This document shows, in pieces, positions 43,255 through 52,400 of a stretch of 64,000 nt of DNA. The notes beneath the pieces are model-generated. The model was not told the origin of the DNA and did not search any database. It saw nothing but the letters and a program-made list of their open reading frames with translations. Every line of letters begins with the position of its first letter. Within the stretch, counting starts at the first letter, position 1. This stretch comes from CBDCYS01 sp965224215 (GTDB lineage Bacteria; Acidobacteriota; Terriglobia; Bryobacterales; UBA6623), in NCBI GenBank assembly GCA_965224215.1, contig CBDCYS010000067.1, positions 62,001 to 126,000 of the forward strand, in the 5' to 3' direction. Made by a program: the position numbers and the translations under genes.

Positions 43255-43560
43255 TTGTTGAAATAGACGGACCGGATCACCCAACCTACCGCGACGTAGG
43301 TGACCATCTCTTCGAAGGTGAAGCCTCGAGCAAAGTCCGCGTCAGTCGCGTAGAGCGCTTTCCAAATGAAGTAGTAGACGGTGACGTTGATGAGATAAGT
43401 CACGATCCCGGTGTAGTAGCGCAGCCGGAAGGCGAGAATGTTGACGAAGCCCAGCCTGGAATACTCCAGGTAGTTCTTCATCAGGCGGGGAAGAGCGGCG
43501 GTGGTCATTCTTTCTGGCAGTTCGGGCTTGTTGCTGCTTTCCGCGGGGTCGCGGTCCTTG

Positions 43561-44586
43561 TCAAGCTCGCGGCCTTTCGTACTCAGGAACCGTTCGGCCC
43601 GTATAGACACGCTTGACGATCGTTTCGATCGACTCTTCTTCAATGACGATATCGCGCACATCCACGGCGGCGACAACTCGGCGTATGATCTCTCCCACGG
43701 TGTGCTCCTCCCGGTCGAAAAGCATCCGATACGTCAAGTCGTCGATTCGTTCAATTTCGACATTGGATAGAGAAAAAGCCTCGATGGCGCCCGCTTGTTG
43801 GCGGTCTTTGAGCTCGAAGCGGATCTGGTTCTGCCGCCAGAGCATTCTCTTGAGCTCCTCGAGCGGCCCGTCGAAGAGAATGCGTCCCTGATCGATGATC
43901 ATCAGTCGCCCGCAGAGCTCCTGAATGTCGGAGAGGTCGTGCGTCGTCAGCAAGACAGTCGTACCGAAATCGTGATTCACTTCTTTGAGAAACGCCCGGA
44001 TGCTCTCCTTCGCCAATAAATCCAGTCCGATCGTGGGCTCATCGAGAAACAGTAGAGGCGGGTTGTGGAGCAGCGCGGCGGCCATATCGCAGCGCATGCG
44101 CTCGCCAAGGCTCAACTTTCGAACGGGCTTGTGCAGGTAGCGGTTGATCTCGAGTATTTCGTCAAAGCGGGCCATGCGAGCCTTGTAGTCGGCGTCGCTG
44201 ACTTCGTAGATCTGCTTCAGCAGGCGGAAGGACTCGACGACAGCTATATCCCACCAAAGCTGCGTGCGTTGTCCGAAGACGGCTCCAATCGAGCGCGCAT
44301 AGGCCATGCGATCGCGGTAGGGGACGAAACCATTGGAGACCACGGAACCGCCCGAGGGGACGAGAATTCCGCTCAACATTTTAACCGACGTCGACTTACC
44401 CGCACCGTTGGGCCCGATGTAGCCCACCATTTCACCAGGCTCGAGCTTGAAGGAAACAGAATCGACTGCCCGCAGCGTAATGTATTCGCGGGAGAAAAGG
44501 TCGCGGACCGCGCCCCAAAATCCTTCTTTGCGCTTGAACGTGCGGAATTCTTTGACGAGGTCGACCGCTTCTAAGCGACCTAACAT
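43561..44586 (-). CDS. ABC exporter ATP-binding protein
   Basis: 341 residues from ATG 44586. Walker A GPNGAGKST, Q-loop FGQRTQLWW, signature LSLGERMRCDMAAALLH, Walker B LLFLDEPTIGLD and the switch His in LLTTHDLSD. N-terminal segment VKEFRTFKRKEGFWGAVRDLF is typical of ATPases paired with DUF990 permeases (EcsA/NatA-like exporters). The permease gene next to it is interrupted, so the transporter is probably non-functional. Confidence 0.93.
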   Translation of the reverse strand: MLGRLEAVDLVKEFRTFKRKEGFWGAVRDLFSREYITLRAVDSVSFKLEPGEMVGYIGPNGAGKSTSVKMLSGILVPSGGSVVSNGFVPYRDRMAYARSIGAVFGQRTQLWWDIAVVESFRLLKQIYEVSDADYKARMARFDEILEINRYLHKPVRKLSLGERMRCDMAAALLHNPPLLFLDEPTIGLDLLAKESIRAFLKEVNHDFGTTVLLTTHDLSDIQELCGRLMIIDQGRILFDGPLEELKRMLWRQNQIRFELKDRQQAGAIEAFSLSNVEIERIDDLTYRMLFDREEHTVGEIIRRVVAAVDVRDIVIEEESIETIVKRVYTGRTVPEYERPRA

Positions 44587-44715
44587 GAACGGCCACCATT
44601 CTATCACGGGGAGGGAAAAGCGAATTGGTCTCCGGCGGGATCTCCTTACCGCGGGGCTTGAAGAGACCAGAGGTCTTCGGCTGGCCAAGCCTTGTGTCTC
44701 CGTTCGTGCCCCGGA

Positions 44716-45213
44716 TCAGTCGAAGATGTCCGCCGCGGTGAATTTCAAACCCAAATCGGCGAGTTCAAAACAGCGAACAGCCGTCAAGCCGTTTTCACTG
44801 TAAACCGAGAGCTGCCGCTGCCACGGGTCGGCGAGCCAGATGTGGGCGACGTTCCAGGACCGATAATCTTCGAACTTCTGAACAATCTCCGTGTGGCGAT
44901 CCTCCCGCGAAACGATATCAACCACAATCAGCGGCGGGCGGGAAGGCACAAGTTCGACTGGTTTTTCTCGAAACACGGCGAAGTCGGGGATTCGAACACA
45001 TGCCGGCGATATGCGCATCCGAAGTTCGGTCATCAGTTGAAGGTTGCGGTCACGGCTCAACGGCGTGAAGACTTGCACTAGGCGGACTTGCACCGCACTG
45101 TGAGGGGTCTCTGGCATGCTTCGTTCGACGATATGACCGTCGACATATTCCGCGTCCGGTTCATAGGCCTTTCTCAAGTATTCTTCGATTGAGATGAGAG
45201 TCTGAGTCGCCAC
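44716..45213 (-). CDS. Uma2-family PD-(D/E)XK nuclease-like protein
   Basis: 165 residues if begun at GTG 45213 (MATQTLISIEEYLRKAYEPDAEYVDG), the usual Uma2 start; an ATG at 45279 would add 22 residues. Core motifs: EYVDGHIVER, RMRISPACVRIPDFAVF, PPLIVVDIVSREDR and KFEDYRSWNVAHIWLADPWQR, the restriction-endonuclease-like Uma2 (DUF820) fold with D...E-x-x/K-type residues partly altered (VVDIVS where VVEVLS is common). Function of the family is poorly known. Confidence 0.88.
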   Translation of the reverse strand: MATQTLISIEEYLRKAYEPDAEYVDGHIVERSMPETPHSAVQVRLVQVFTPLSRDRNLQLMTELRMRISPACVRIPDFAVFREKPVELVPSRPPLIVVDIVSREDRHTEIVQKFEDYRSWNVAHIWLADPWQRQLSVYSENGLTAVRCFELADLGLKFTAADIFD

Positions 45214-45330
45214 TGAATTCAGCCTAGCAGGGGATGATTGCTCCAGCCCGCCTTTCTCAGCGTGTTCTTCGGCCGTCACGTTGCAAGCAAAGCGGGCTAG
45301 AGCCGCCGGGTTACACTATTACCCATCCCC

Positions 45331-46878
45331 ATGAGTCAACCAGAGCGCTTCGGGTCGCGGATGGGCATGATGCTGGCCATGCTAGGCATGGCGGTCGGCA
45401 CCGGCAATATTTGGCGATTCCCCCGGATAGCCGCCAAGAACGGCGGAGGCGAGTTCTTGGTCGCCTGGGTCGTCTTTCTTCTTCTTTGGTCAATCCCCTT
45501 GATCTTGCTCGAGTTCGGGCTGGGGCGGAAAACGCGCTCGGGTCCTATCAAGGCGTTCATGGAGATGATGGGGCCTCGCTGGGCCTGGATGGGCGCGTTC
45601 ATTGTCTGGATTGCGACCGCCATCATGTTCTACTACTCCGTCGTGGCCGGCTGGACGCTGCGCTATATGTTCGCCTCATTGACAGGGGAGCTGCGCGGAG
45701 AGTCACCGGGCGCCTTTTGGCTGGAGTTTACAGGGTCTGCTTGGCCGGTGGTCACCCATGGCGTGATGATTGGGTTCGCTGTGCTTGTGGTCGCCCGAGG
45801 CGTCAAGGCGATCGAGAAGGTCGGCATGGTTTTGATGCCGAGCCTCATCGTTCTGGTGCTGATCCTCACGGGCCGCGCGCTGATGCTTCCCGGTGCGTCG
45901 GATGGACTTTCCTATCTATTCACGGTCGATGTCTCCCGCCTCGCCGATGCCAGAATCTGGATCGAAGCGCTGGTGCAGAATGCCTGGGACACCGGTGCCG
46001 GCTGGGGATTGGTCCTCTGCTACGCCGCTTACCTGCGAGAGCGCGAGGACACCGCTCTCAATGCCTTCCTCCTGCCGGCGGCGAACAACTGCATTTCGCT
46101 GCTGGCCGGCATCATGGTATTTTGCACCGTATTCTCGGTTGTTCCGCAGTTGATGGAGACAGCCGCCGAAAACCCCGCCGTGCTGCAAGGCCTCGGCGGC
46201 TTGCAGGAGGCCGTCGCCTCGAATCGGCCCTTCTCGGCGGACCTGCTCCAGGAGACGATATTCGCTGAAGGCAATACCGGCATCACTTTCATCTGGATGC
46301 CCCAATTGTTCCAGACCATGGCGTTCGGCTCTTTCTTCATGGTGCTTTTTTTCACCGCGCTGAGCTTCGCCGCCTTCACGAGCCTGATCGCCATGGTCGA
46401 GGTCGCCACGCGGGCGCTGGTGGACGCCGGCATCGGGCGAGCCCGCGCCATCAAGATTGTGGGTGTCGCCGGTTTCTTGCTGGGGGTGCCGTCCGCGCTT
46501 TGGATGAACGTTCTCGACAACCAGGATTGGGTATGGGGAGTGGCGCTTGTACTCTCCGGTCTGTTTTTCGCTATCTCGGTCATGGTCCACGGCATCACGA
46601 AGTTTCGCGAGAAGCACCTGAATCACGCTGACTCCGACATCACGATCGGCCGTTGGTGGGACTGGGTGATCGGACTCCTCGTACCGGCCCAAGCTGTGAT
46701 CCTGCTGGGCTGGTTCCTCTACCAGTCATGGCGCGACAGCCCGGCGGACTGGTTCATGCCGTTTGATCCGGAAAACGTTTTCAACGTGGGTACGGTGCTA
46801 TTTCAGTTCGCGGTGGTGCTGGTAGTTCTGATCTTCGCCAACAAGACCATCGTAGCCAGCGTCAGGTCCGGCAAGTAG
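45331..46878 (+). CDS. sodium-dependent neurotransmitter-symporter (NSS/SNF) family transporter
   Basis: 515 residues, about 12 helices. The first helix has the unwound substrate/Na+ site AVGTGNIWRFPRI, and GGGEFLVAWVVFLL follows; RAWDTGAGWGLVLCYAAY corresponds to helix 6 and FFTALSFAAFTSLIAMVEV to helix 8. Homologues such as LeuT import amino acids with Na+. Substrate here is unknown. Seems intact, standalone, convergent/divergent context with the Uma2 gene. Confidence 0.94.
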   Translation: MSQPERFGSRMGMMLAMLGMAVGTGNIWRFPRIAAKNGGGEFLVAWVVFLLLWSIPLILLEFGLGRKTRSGPIKAFMEMMGPRWAWMGAFIVWIATAIMFYYSVVAGWTLRYMFASLTGELRGESPGAFWLEFTGSAWPVVTHGVMIGFAVLVVARGVKAIEKVGMVLMPSLIVLVLILTGRALMLPGASDGLSYLFTVDVSRLADARIWIEALVQNAWDTGAGWGLVLCYAAYLREREDTALNAFLLPAANNCISLLAGIMVFCTVFSVVPQLMETAAENPAVLQGLGGLQEAVASNRPFSADLLQETIFAEGNTGITFIWMPQLFQTMAFGSFFMVLFFTALSFAAFTSLIAMVEVATRALVDAGIGRARAIKIVGVAGFLLGVPSALWMNVLDNQDWVWGVALVLSGLFFAISVMVHGITKFREKHLNHADSDITIGRWWDWVIGLLVPAQAVILLGWFLYQSWRDSPADWFMPFDPENVFNVGTVLFQFAVVLVVLIFANKTIVASVRSGK

Positions 46879-47899
46879 CGATCTGAACGGCCCAACTAGA
46901 GGCGTGTACACACGTGGGCCCGCCGGCTGCAGTTTCTGCGGTAGCAGTTGGATCAATGGCGCGGCTCCTCCGTGCCCACCGCGGGTTTACATCCTCAGTT
47001 AGCGATGCGTTCTCCAAGTGGTCCCATTGGACCTGGCCTTTCTGCCTAGAATAGGTTGGTTCGCCCTCCGGATCACCGGATGCGAGGGAGCAGCGTTGAG
47101 ATTCACCTTTTGCCTCGGCTTAGCACTACTCACGCTCGGCCAGCCGGCGGAGATCGCCGCACAAGGGGCCGGAGCGAACTGGCCGACCTACGGCGGAGAC
47201 TACAGTGCGTGGCGTTACAGCCGCCTGGAGCAAATCAACGCCGACAACGTCAAGCAAATGGTCCCGGTATGGGCTTTTCAGACCGGCGACTATGAGAGCG
47301 GGCTGCAGTCCACCCCAATCGTTGTTGACGGGGTGATGTACGTTTCCACGGGAACGAACCTCATCTACGCGCTCGACGCGGCGTCGGGAGAAATCATTTG
47401 GCAGTACGAATATGACAAGCAACACCCGATCTCGGCCGCCTACTTCAGACAAAACCGAGGCGTCGCGGTCGGTCACGGGCTGGTTTTCATCGGGACCGTG
47501 GACAACAGCGTTCTCGCGGTCGATCAGAAGACCGGCCGTGAGGTTTGGCGCGTTAGGGTGCAGGATCCGGCGCAGTGCGGTTGTAATATCAGCGCGGCCC
47601 CGCTGCTGGTTAAGGATCTCGTCGTTGTCGGCGGCACCGGCGGGGACTTCGCGCACCGCGGCAGCCTGACCGCGTTCCATGCCAAGACCGGACGCTTCGC
47701 CTGGCGCTTCTACATCACTCCCGCTCCGGGAGAGCCCGGCAATGAAACCTGGGCCGGAGATTCATGGAGATTCGGCGGGGGCTCCCCCTGGATGACGGGT
47801 TCCTACGATCCCGATCTCGACCTGATCTTCTGGGGAACAGGCAACGCGGCGCCGGACCTCGACGGGGCGGCACGAGAAGGAGACAACCTCTACACGGCT

Positions 47900-48948
47900 C
47901 CTGCTTATACGGTTGTTTCAGCAAGCCCCAAGATGTTGGGGTGGAGGTCATCGCGTCTTGTCCAGGTCACGCGCGCGGCGGATGTGGGCGTAAGGCGTAG
48001 GAGCGTGTTGAGTTCCGAGACCGAGGAGGGTTTGGAAGGCTGCTATTGGGGTCTTGCGGCGGTTGTGTCGAAACACGAACTCATCGAGGTAAACCTGAAG
48101 CTGAGCGCGGCTCACGCCGTGGTACGTTCCGGTCAGCCATTGCTGCAGGTTGCCAATGGCACGATCCGCCAGCGGCACCACCGACTTGGCGCCTTTCCGC
48201 AAGTCAGTCTGGTGAGGTTGCGGACGAGAGACGTGTTTGTAGCCGGCCTCTTCGAGGGCGGTAAAGGTCTTCAGACCGTCTGTGTAGATGGTCGAGCCGG
48301 GAACAACGTTCTGGGCAAGAAACCTGTCGATCGTCACCTTCTTGAAGTCTGGAATAACGGACATGCGAACGCGCCCGGAGCGCTTCCCGCGTTTCTCAAC
48401 AGCGACCATCACAAGGGCCGCACGGCGCCCCTTCAGTTGCCGGCTGCCTCGCAAACCTGCTTGCGGGCCGCCAATCCAGGTGTCATCGACCTCTACTTCT
48501 CCGTGCAAGGGCTCGCGAGCTGCGTTCACCATGGCCCGTCGCAGTTTGTGCAACATCATCCAGGCGGTTTCGTAGCGCGACAGGCCGAGCTGACGCTGCA
48601 GTAGCAGCGCCGACACACCTCGTTTATCAGTTGTCATCAGGTACGCAGCCCAAAACCAAACCGTCAGCGGGGTCTTCGTATTGTGGAGCACCGTTCCCGA
48701 CGTCAACGAGACCTGGTGTCGACACGCCGCGCACTGCCACCGTAGTTTCTGCTCGAGAATGTAGGCCTGCCGATGCCCACACTGAGGACAAAGGAACCCG
48801 TCGGGCCAACGACAAGCAGCCAGGTACTTCTGGCAAGCCTCCTCGGTCGCGAACTCCACCTGAAACTGACGCAGACTCTTCGCAAACGGCGGCCGGGCCA
48901 CGCCCTACCCTACATCTTGGGGCTTGCTGAAACAACCGTATAAGCAAG
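47900..48948 (-). mobile_element. IS1595-family insertion sequence, third type
   Basis: 1049 bp with terminal repeats GCTTATACGGTTGTTTCAGC at both ends. Perfect 8-bp duplication ACACGGCT (47892-47899 and 48949-48956). Its ends and protein differ from the 1031-bp group, so it is a separate lineage. Inserted in the PQQ-dehydrogenase gene. Confidence 0.93.
47948..48901 (-). CDS. IS1595-family transposase, third type
   Basis: 317 residues, intact. Zinc ribbon CPQCGHRQ...CAACRHQ, a LGLSRYETAWMMLHKLRRAM helix-turn-helix stretch, then VEVDDTWIGG (first Asp), YTDGLKTF (second Asp) and DEFVFRHNRRKTP. The HNRR block suits the DDE/DDN-type IS1595 nuclease. Begins 47 bases inside the IS end. Confidence 0.93.
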   Translation of the reverse strand: MARPPFAKSLRQFQVEFATEEACQKYLAACRWPDGFLCPQCGHRQAYILEQKLRWQCAACRHQVSLTSGTVLHNTKTPLTVWFWAAYLMTTDKRGVSALLLQRQLGLSRYETAWMMLHKLRRAMVNAAREPLHGEVEVDDTWIGGPQAGLRGSRQLKGRRAALVMVAVEKRGKRSGRVRMSVIPDFKKVTIDRFLAQNVVPGSTIYTDGLKTFTALEEAGYKHVSRPQPHQTDLRKGAKSVVPLADRAIGNLQQWLTGTYHGVSRAQLQVYLDEFVFRHNRRKTPIAAFQTLLGLGTQHAPTPYAHIRRARDLDKTR

Positions 48949-50042
48949 ACACGGCTAGCATCATAGCCCTTGAGCCGGACACCGGAAAGCTTCGCTAGTA
49001 CTACCAAGAGGTGCCCCATGAGACTTGGGACTACGACTCGGCGTACGAGGTCATTCTGGCGGACTTGCCTGTTCGAGGGAAGATGCGCAAGCTGCTGCTG
49101 CATCCAAACAAAACAGGCTATGTCTGGGTGCTCGACCGCACGAATGGAGAGTTCATAGGCGTATGGCGCATGGTCGAAGACATCAATTGGGTAAGTGGCA
49201 TCACCGAAGACGGCAAGCTCGTCGGCCGCAAGGAGCTCGTCGTAGGCCAGGAGAACACCGTTTGTCCAGGCATCAGCGGGGCGAAAAGCTGGAACCAGGC
49301 GGCCTTCTCTCCGCAAACGGGCCTTGTCTACATGCCCCTGTTACGGTTTTGCCGCAAAATGTACGTTCGCCCGCAGGAGCCTCGAGAGGGGAGGCCCTAC
49401 TCGGGAGGATTCTGGCAAATCGTCCGCGCGCCGGCGGGTCTAGAGCACCCCTCCGGCGTCGCAGCCTTCGACCCCATCAGCGGCGAAAAGAAATGGGAGT
49501 ACAGCTACAAATACATTATTCGTTCGTCGATCTTGGCGACCGAGGGCGGTTTGGTTTTCGCCGGTGACGGCGAGGGCGAGTTCTTTGCTTTGGATGCGGA
49601 AACCGGCGAAAAGCTTTGGGCCTTCAAGACGGGCTCGGGCCATCGCGGCTCGTCGGTTTCCTACGAAGTCGACGGGCGCCAATACGTCGCGACGCCCAGC
49701 GGTTGGGGATCGATGGGCGGCGGAGCCCGGTCTTTCTTCCCTGAGTTGGCGCGGACCGGGGGCGCCCTGTTCGTTTTCGCTCTTCCCGAGGGGGAAAGGC
49801 AATGAACTGTCCTCTGAGCCAGCCCTCTCGATTGCTGCTAGCAAGCCTGCTGATCATGCTGTCCCAGACGCCGCTGCCGGCTCAGGGAATCCGAAGGGTC
49901 GGCGCCCAAGTCTACGCCAAGAATTGCGCCAACCATTACTGCCATGGCGCGCGAGGCGCCACCGGAGCCGCTCCGGCCGTCGCCGGAAAGGCACTCTCAC
50001 AGGAGCAAGTCAACCAGGTCGTTCGAGAAGGCATTCCTAACA

Positions 50043-51842
50043 CCTGAATTATGCACAGATTCGGCGTAGCCATCGTCGATGGAGTTGTGGCGATAGCGGC
50101 ACCCGTGTCAACTCAGTGATTTCGCAAGTCGTCTTTTCTGCTGTTTCCCTCCCCGTTTGAGCCGCCTCCTGATCCCGGCAGGGCAAAAGCGGGCTGGCAA
50201 GCGGCGTGTTCCCAGTACCTTGCGGCGAGTGCATGAAATTTTATGCATGGAGTGCCCCTCAGCTCAGCGCACCCTCCACCACCGGCGCCAAGCTCGATCC
50301 CGGCGGCCCCATCGCCCGCAGCCGTCGCATCAGCCGTTCAAACAGGCCCTTTTCCTGATAATGATCGCTGTAGCTGACACCCGTTCTGCCGGCGTGCCGC
50401 CAGATCTTGGCCGCCACGAACAGAAAACGCAGCCGCGCCGTCGCCAGTGTGGTGTGCCGCAGCGTCTCCACGCTGGCCTGGGCTTCGCGGTTGAACAGCA
50501 GCAGCCAGCAGTTGAGATTGTAGGCCAGCATGGCCAACTGAAAGTGATTGCGGTTCATGTCAAAGCGGCGCGAGGGATGGGCCGCCAGCCCGGCGTCGTT
50601 GTTGGCCTCCTTGATCAGGTTCTCGGCTCCGGCGCGCTGATTGTAAAACCACACCACCGCCGCGATCGGCTCGGCCAGATTGGTGACAAACACGCGGTAG
50701 GTGTAAGCGCTGGTGGCGAACAACTGGTATTGCTCGGCCGCGCCGGCCTTGGGCTCGTTTTCGTAACGCAGCGCCAGGAAACGGCAGGCCCGCGCCCAGC
50801 CTTGCGGTTGGTAGAGGAATTCGCATTCCGCGTCCGCGTCGGAGCGGGGGGAGGGTTTCCATTCTGCTTGCTGCAAGCGCTCGACCAGGCGCCGCGTTTT
50901 GCGCGCCACGATGACGAACTGACAAACCGCCTTTTCATAGGCCTCCACCGCCTCCCAGCAATAAAAGCCGGAATCGGCCCGCGCCAGGATTTTCTTCACG
51001 CCGCCCGGCAAAGTCCGGAAAGCGCTTTCGAGGTGGGCGGCGATCTGTCGGCCCGTGGGCCGGTCGCCGTTGCGCAACCCGCCCATCAGGTATTCGCGCG
51101 TCTCGGCCAGGAAGGTCAGTATCGGCTGGTAGCTGCGCTTGCCCTTGTTCTTGGGGTTGTAGCTCTTGCGCCCGCCCATCTGGCGGCCGTAGAGGGTATG
51201 CACGGTGGTGTCGGTGTCCAGCGTCACCGTCTCCAACTTCACGTGGGCCGCGGCCCAGACTCGTTCCCGCAGCTGGCGCTGAATGGAAAGGATCTGCTTC
51301 GCCACGTTGAGGTGCAGCGAGGCCAGAAAGCGCCACAGCGTGGACTGCGGCGGCAGACGCGTCACTTGCAAGATGCCGGTCAGGATGGGGTCGCGAGCGA
51401 TGAAGCGGAGTTGGTTGAGCCGCGCAAAGCCGACATAGAGGCCGAGCACGAGGGCCAGCACGAACTGGTAGGGGCTCATGGCTCGGGTGATCCGTTTGGT
51501 CGTGAGGGTTTCTTCCAGCAGCGCTTGGAAGCCGAGTTTTTCGAGCAGGGTGGCGACGGGCAGCAAGCCGCCGTAGGGAGTCAGATTCTTGCCACGGAAG
51601 TGATAGGGCGTGGCAGCCCCGATTTTATTGGGCCGCGGGGCCCTCGCGCCGGGGCCTTGTTTGACGGGCCTTCGGGAGCTATGCTGTTTTCGTTTGGTAA
51701 CCATTTGGGTGACCTCCTTGGGGTTGACTGGCGAAGCTGAAATCTTTGCCAGCCTACCTTTTTACCCCATGTTTTCGGGGGTCCCCAAATGGTTCCTGGC
51801 GGCTCAGCCCTCACCAGGTGCACCGGCAGTGCATAATTCAGG
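50043..51842 (-). mobile_element. IS1380-family insertion sequence, copy 1
   Basis: 1800 bp with termini CCTGAATTATGCAC / GTGCATAATTCAGG. The 5-base flanks TAACA and TTGCA agree at only three positions, so the target duplication is degraded or was lost by recombination. About 99% identical to copy 2. Contains ATGCATGAAATTTTATGCAT near 50.23 kb, an internal palindromic word. Confidence 0.93.
50259..51704 (-). CDS. IS1380-family transposase, copy 1
   Basis: 481 residues, intact, with AAGGAGGT a few bases before ATG 51704. DDE_Tnp_1-group fold: LDTDTTVHTLYG (first Asp), ILARADSGFYCWEAVEAYE (second Asp), and the C-terminal AGAENLIKEANNDAGL with the catalytic Glu, then NRNHFQLAMLAYNLNCWLL. This is the IS1380 arrangement. 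Confidence 0.95.
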   Translation of the reverse strand: MVTKRKQHSSRRPVKQGPGARAPRPNKIGAATPYHFRGKNLTPYGGLLPVATLLEKLGFQALLEETLTTKRITRAMSPYQFVLALVLGLYVGFARLNQLRFIARDPILTGILQVTRLPPQSTLWRFLASLHLNVAKQILSIQRQLRERVWAAAHVKLETVTLDTDTTVHTLYGRQMGGRKSYNPKNKGKRSYQPILTFLAETREYLMGGLRNGDRPTGRQIAAHLESAFRTLPGGVKKILARADSGFYCWEAVEAYEKAVCQFVIVARKTRRLVERLQQAEWKPSPRSDADAECEFLYQPQGWARACRFLALRYENEPKAGAAEQYQLFATSAYTYRVFVTNLAEPIAAVVWFYNQRAGAENLIKEANNDAGLAAHPSRRFDMNRNHFQLAMLAYNLNCWLLLFNREAQASVETLRHTTLATARLRFLFVAAKIWRHAGRTGVSYSDHYQEKGLFERLMRRLRAMGPPGSSLAPVVEGALS

Positions 51843-52400
51843 TTGCACGAGCATGGCCGGATGGAAAGACACTCTCTCCACCTCAGACCTCGCCGCAGTG
51901 ATCGACTACGTTTGGGGCCTGCAGAGATCAGCCGCATCAACGCGTGAAGCGTTAGACCCCGATCGACCCTGGCTCAAGCACGCGGGCAGGGCGCTCTTCT
52001 TCGACGCGAATCGCATAACGCCCTGCGGCTCCTGCCATGACTTCGACGGGCTCGGCTTGGCCGTGGCCCCACCGTTCAAGGCTGTACCGCCGGCGAGCGC
52101 TTCCAAGCTCCGCACGCTGAAGTCCGACAGTGTGAATGCGGCCATTGGCAGACTAGACCAAGACTAGACCGCACCCTTGCGGGCGCGACTCTGTCCAGGA
52201 TCCTCGCTCGAAGCTGACCACCTGAGCCTGAGACGCGGTGGGTTTGAACCTGCGATTGAAACTAAACTAGGGACGGAGACTGCGCTATTCCGCGAATCCG
52301 CCCACATTGGTCGTCTACTGATAACGAGCCGTTCGCGAAGTGTTCTCCGCGAGGCTTTCTGTCCGTCACTTTTGGCCTGGCGCTATTCAGCCTGCAGCAC

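Larger units (their letters stand above)
41648..43508 (-). pseudogene. ABC-2 type exporter permease (DUF990-like), interrupted by IS
   Basis: N-terminal part from ATG 43508 (MTTAALPRLMKNYLEYSRLGFVNILAFRLRY) to the IS, C-terminal part from the IS to 41648. Removing the IS and one 8-bp repeat restores an exact 273-residue frame (...VRSVYFNNIDHNMAADVLEGKI...), a normal length for this six-helix permease family (ABC2_membrane_6). The ATPase gene lies 52 bases upstream. No second permease gene follows, although many such exporters use two. The transported substrate is unknown. Confidence 0.9.
47096..49805 (+). pseudogene. PQQ-dependent (quinoprotein) dehydrogenase, interrupted by IS and a nonsense codon
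   Basis: TTG 47096 start with GAGGGAG upstream and a signal peptide (FTFCLGLALLTLGQPAEIAAQ). Propeller blades with NWPTYGGDYSAWRYSRLEQI, the adjacent-Cys region QCGCNISAAPL and GNETWAGDSWRFGGGSPW. The IS lies after DNLYTA; the frame resumes ASIIALEPDTGKLR then TAG (48996-48998) where homologues have Trp (..LRWYYQ..PHDxWDYD), and continues PHETWDYD...PSGWGSMGG to 49805. Would oxidise an alcohol or sugar in the periplasm and pass electrons to the cytochrome c encoded next. Confidence 0.92.
49802..52167 (+). pseudogene. periplasmic cytochrome c, interrupted by IS1380
   Basis: ATG 49802 overlaps the dehydrogenase stop (ATGA). Signal peptide (LLLASLLIMLSQTPLPAQG), then GAQVYAKNCANHYCHGARG, an unusual CX4CH-type heme site, and ALSQEQVNQVVREGIPNT. 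Beyond the IS the frame reads SMAGWKDTLSTSDLAAVIDYVWGL, then a second module with a normal CGSCH (TPCGSCHDFDG). It probably accepted electrons from the PQQ dehydrogenase. The IS splits the two modules; the right junction has a few extra bases. Confidence 0.83.

Noticed and set aside
43179..43676. 165-residue permease-like protein ending in IS sequence
   Set aside because: It is the N-terminal part of the interrupted ABC permease plus read-through into the IS; the true start is ATG 43508.
50157..51740. 527-residue plus-strand frame over the IS1380 copy (also at 60865-62448)
   Set aside because: It is the antisense shadow of the IS1380 transposase, with biased low-complexity composition and no recognisable motif.
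52218..52255. tRNA-like T-loop (GGTTTGAACC)
   Set aside because: The adjoining stem does not pair and there is no acceptor or anticodon arm upstream.
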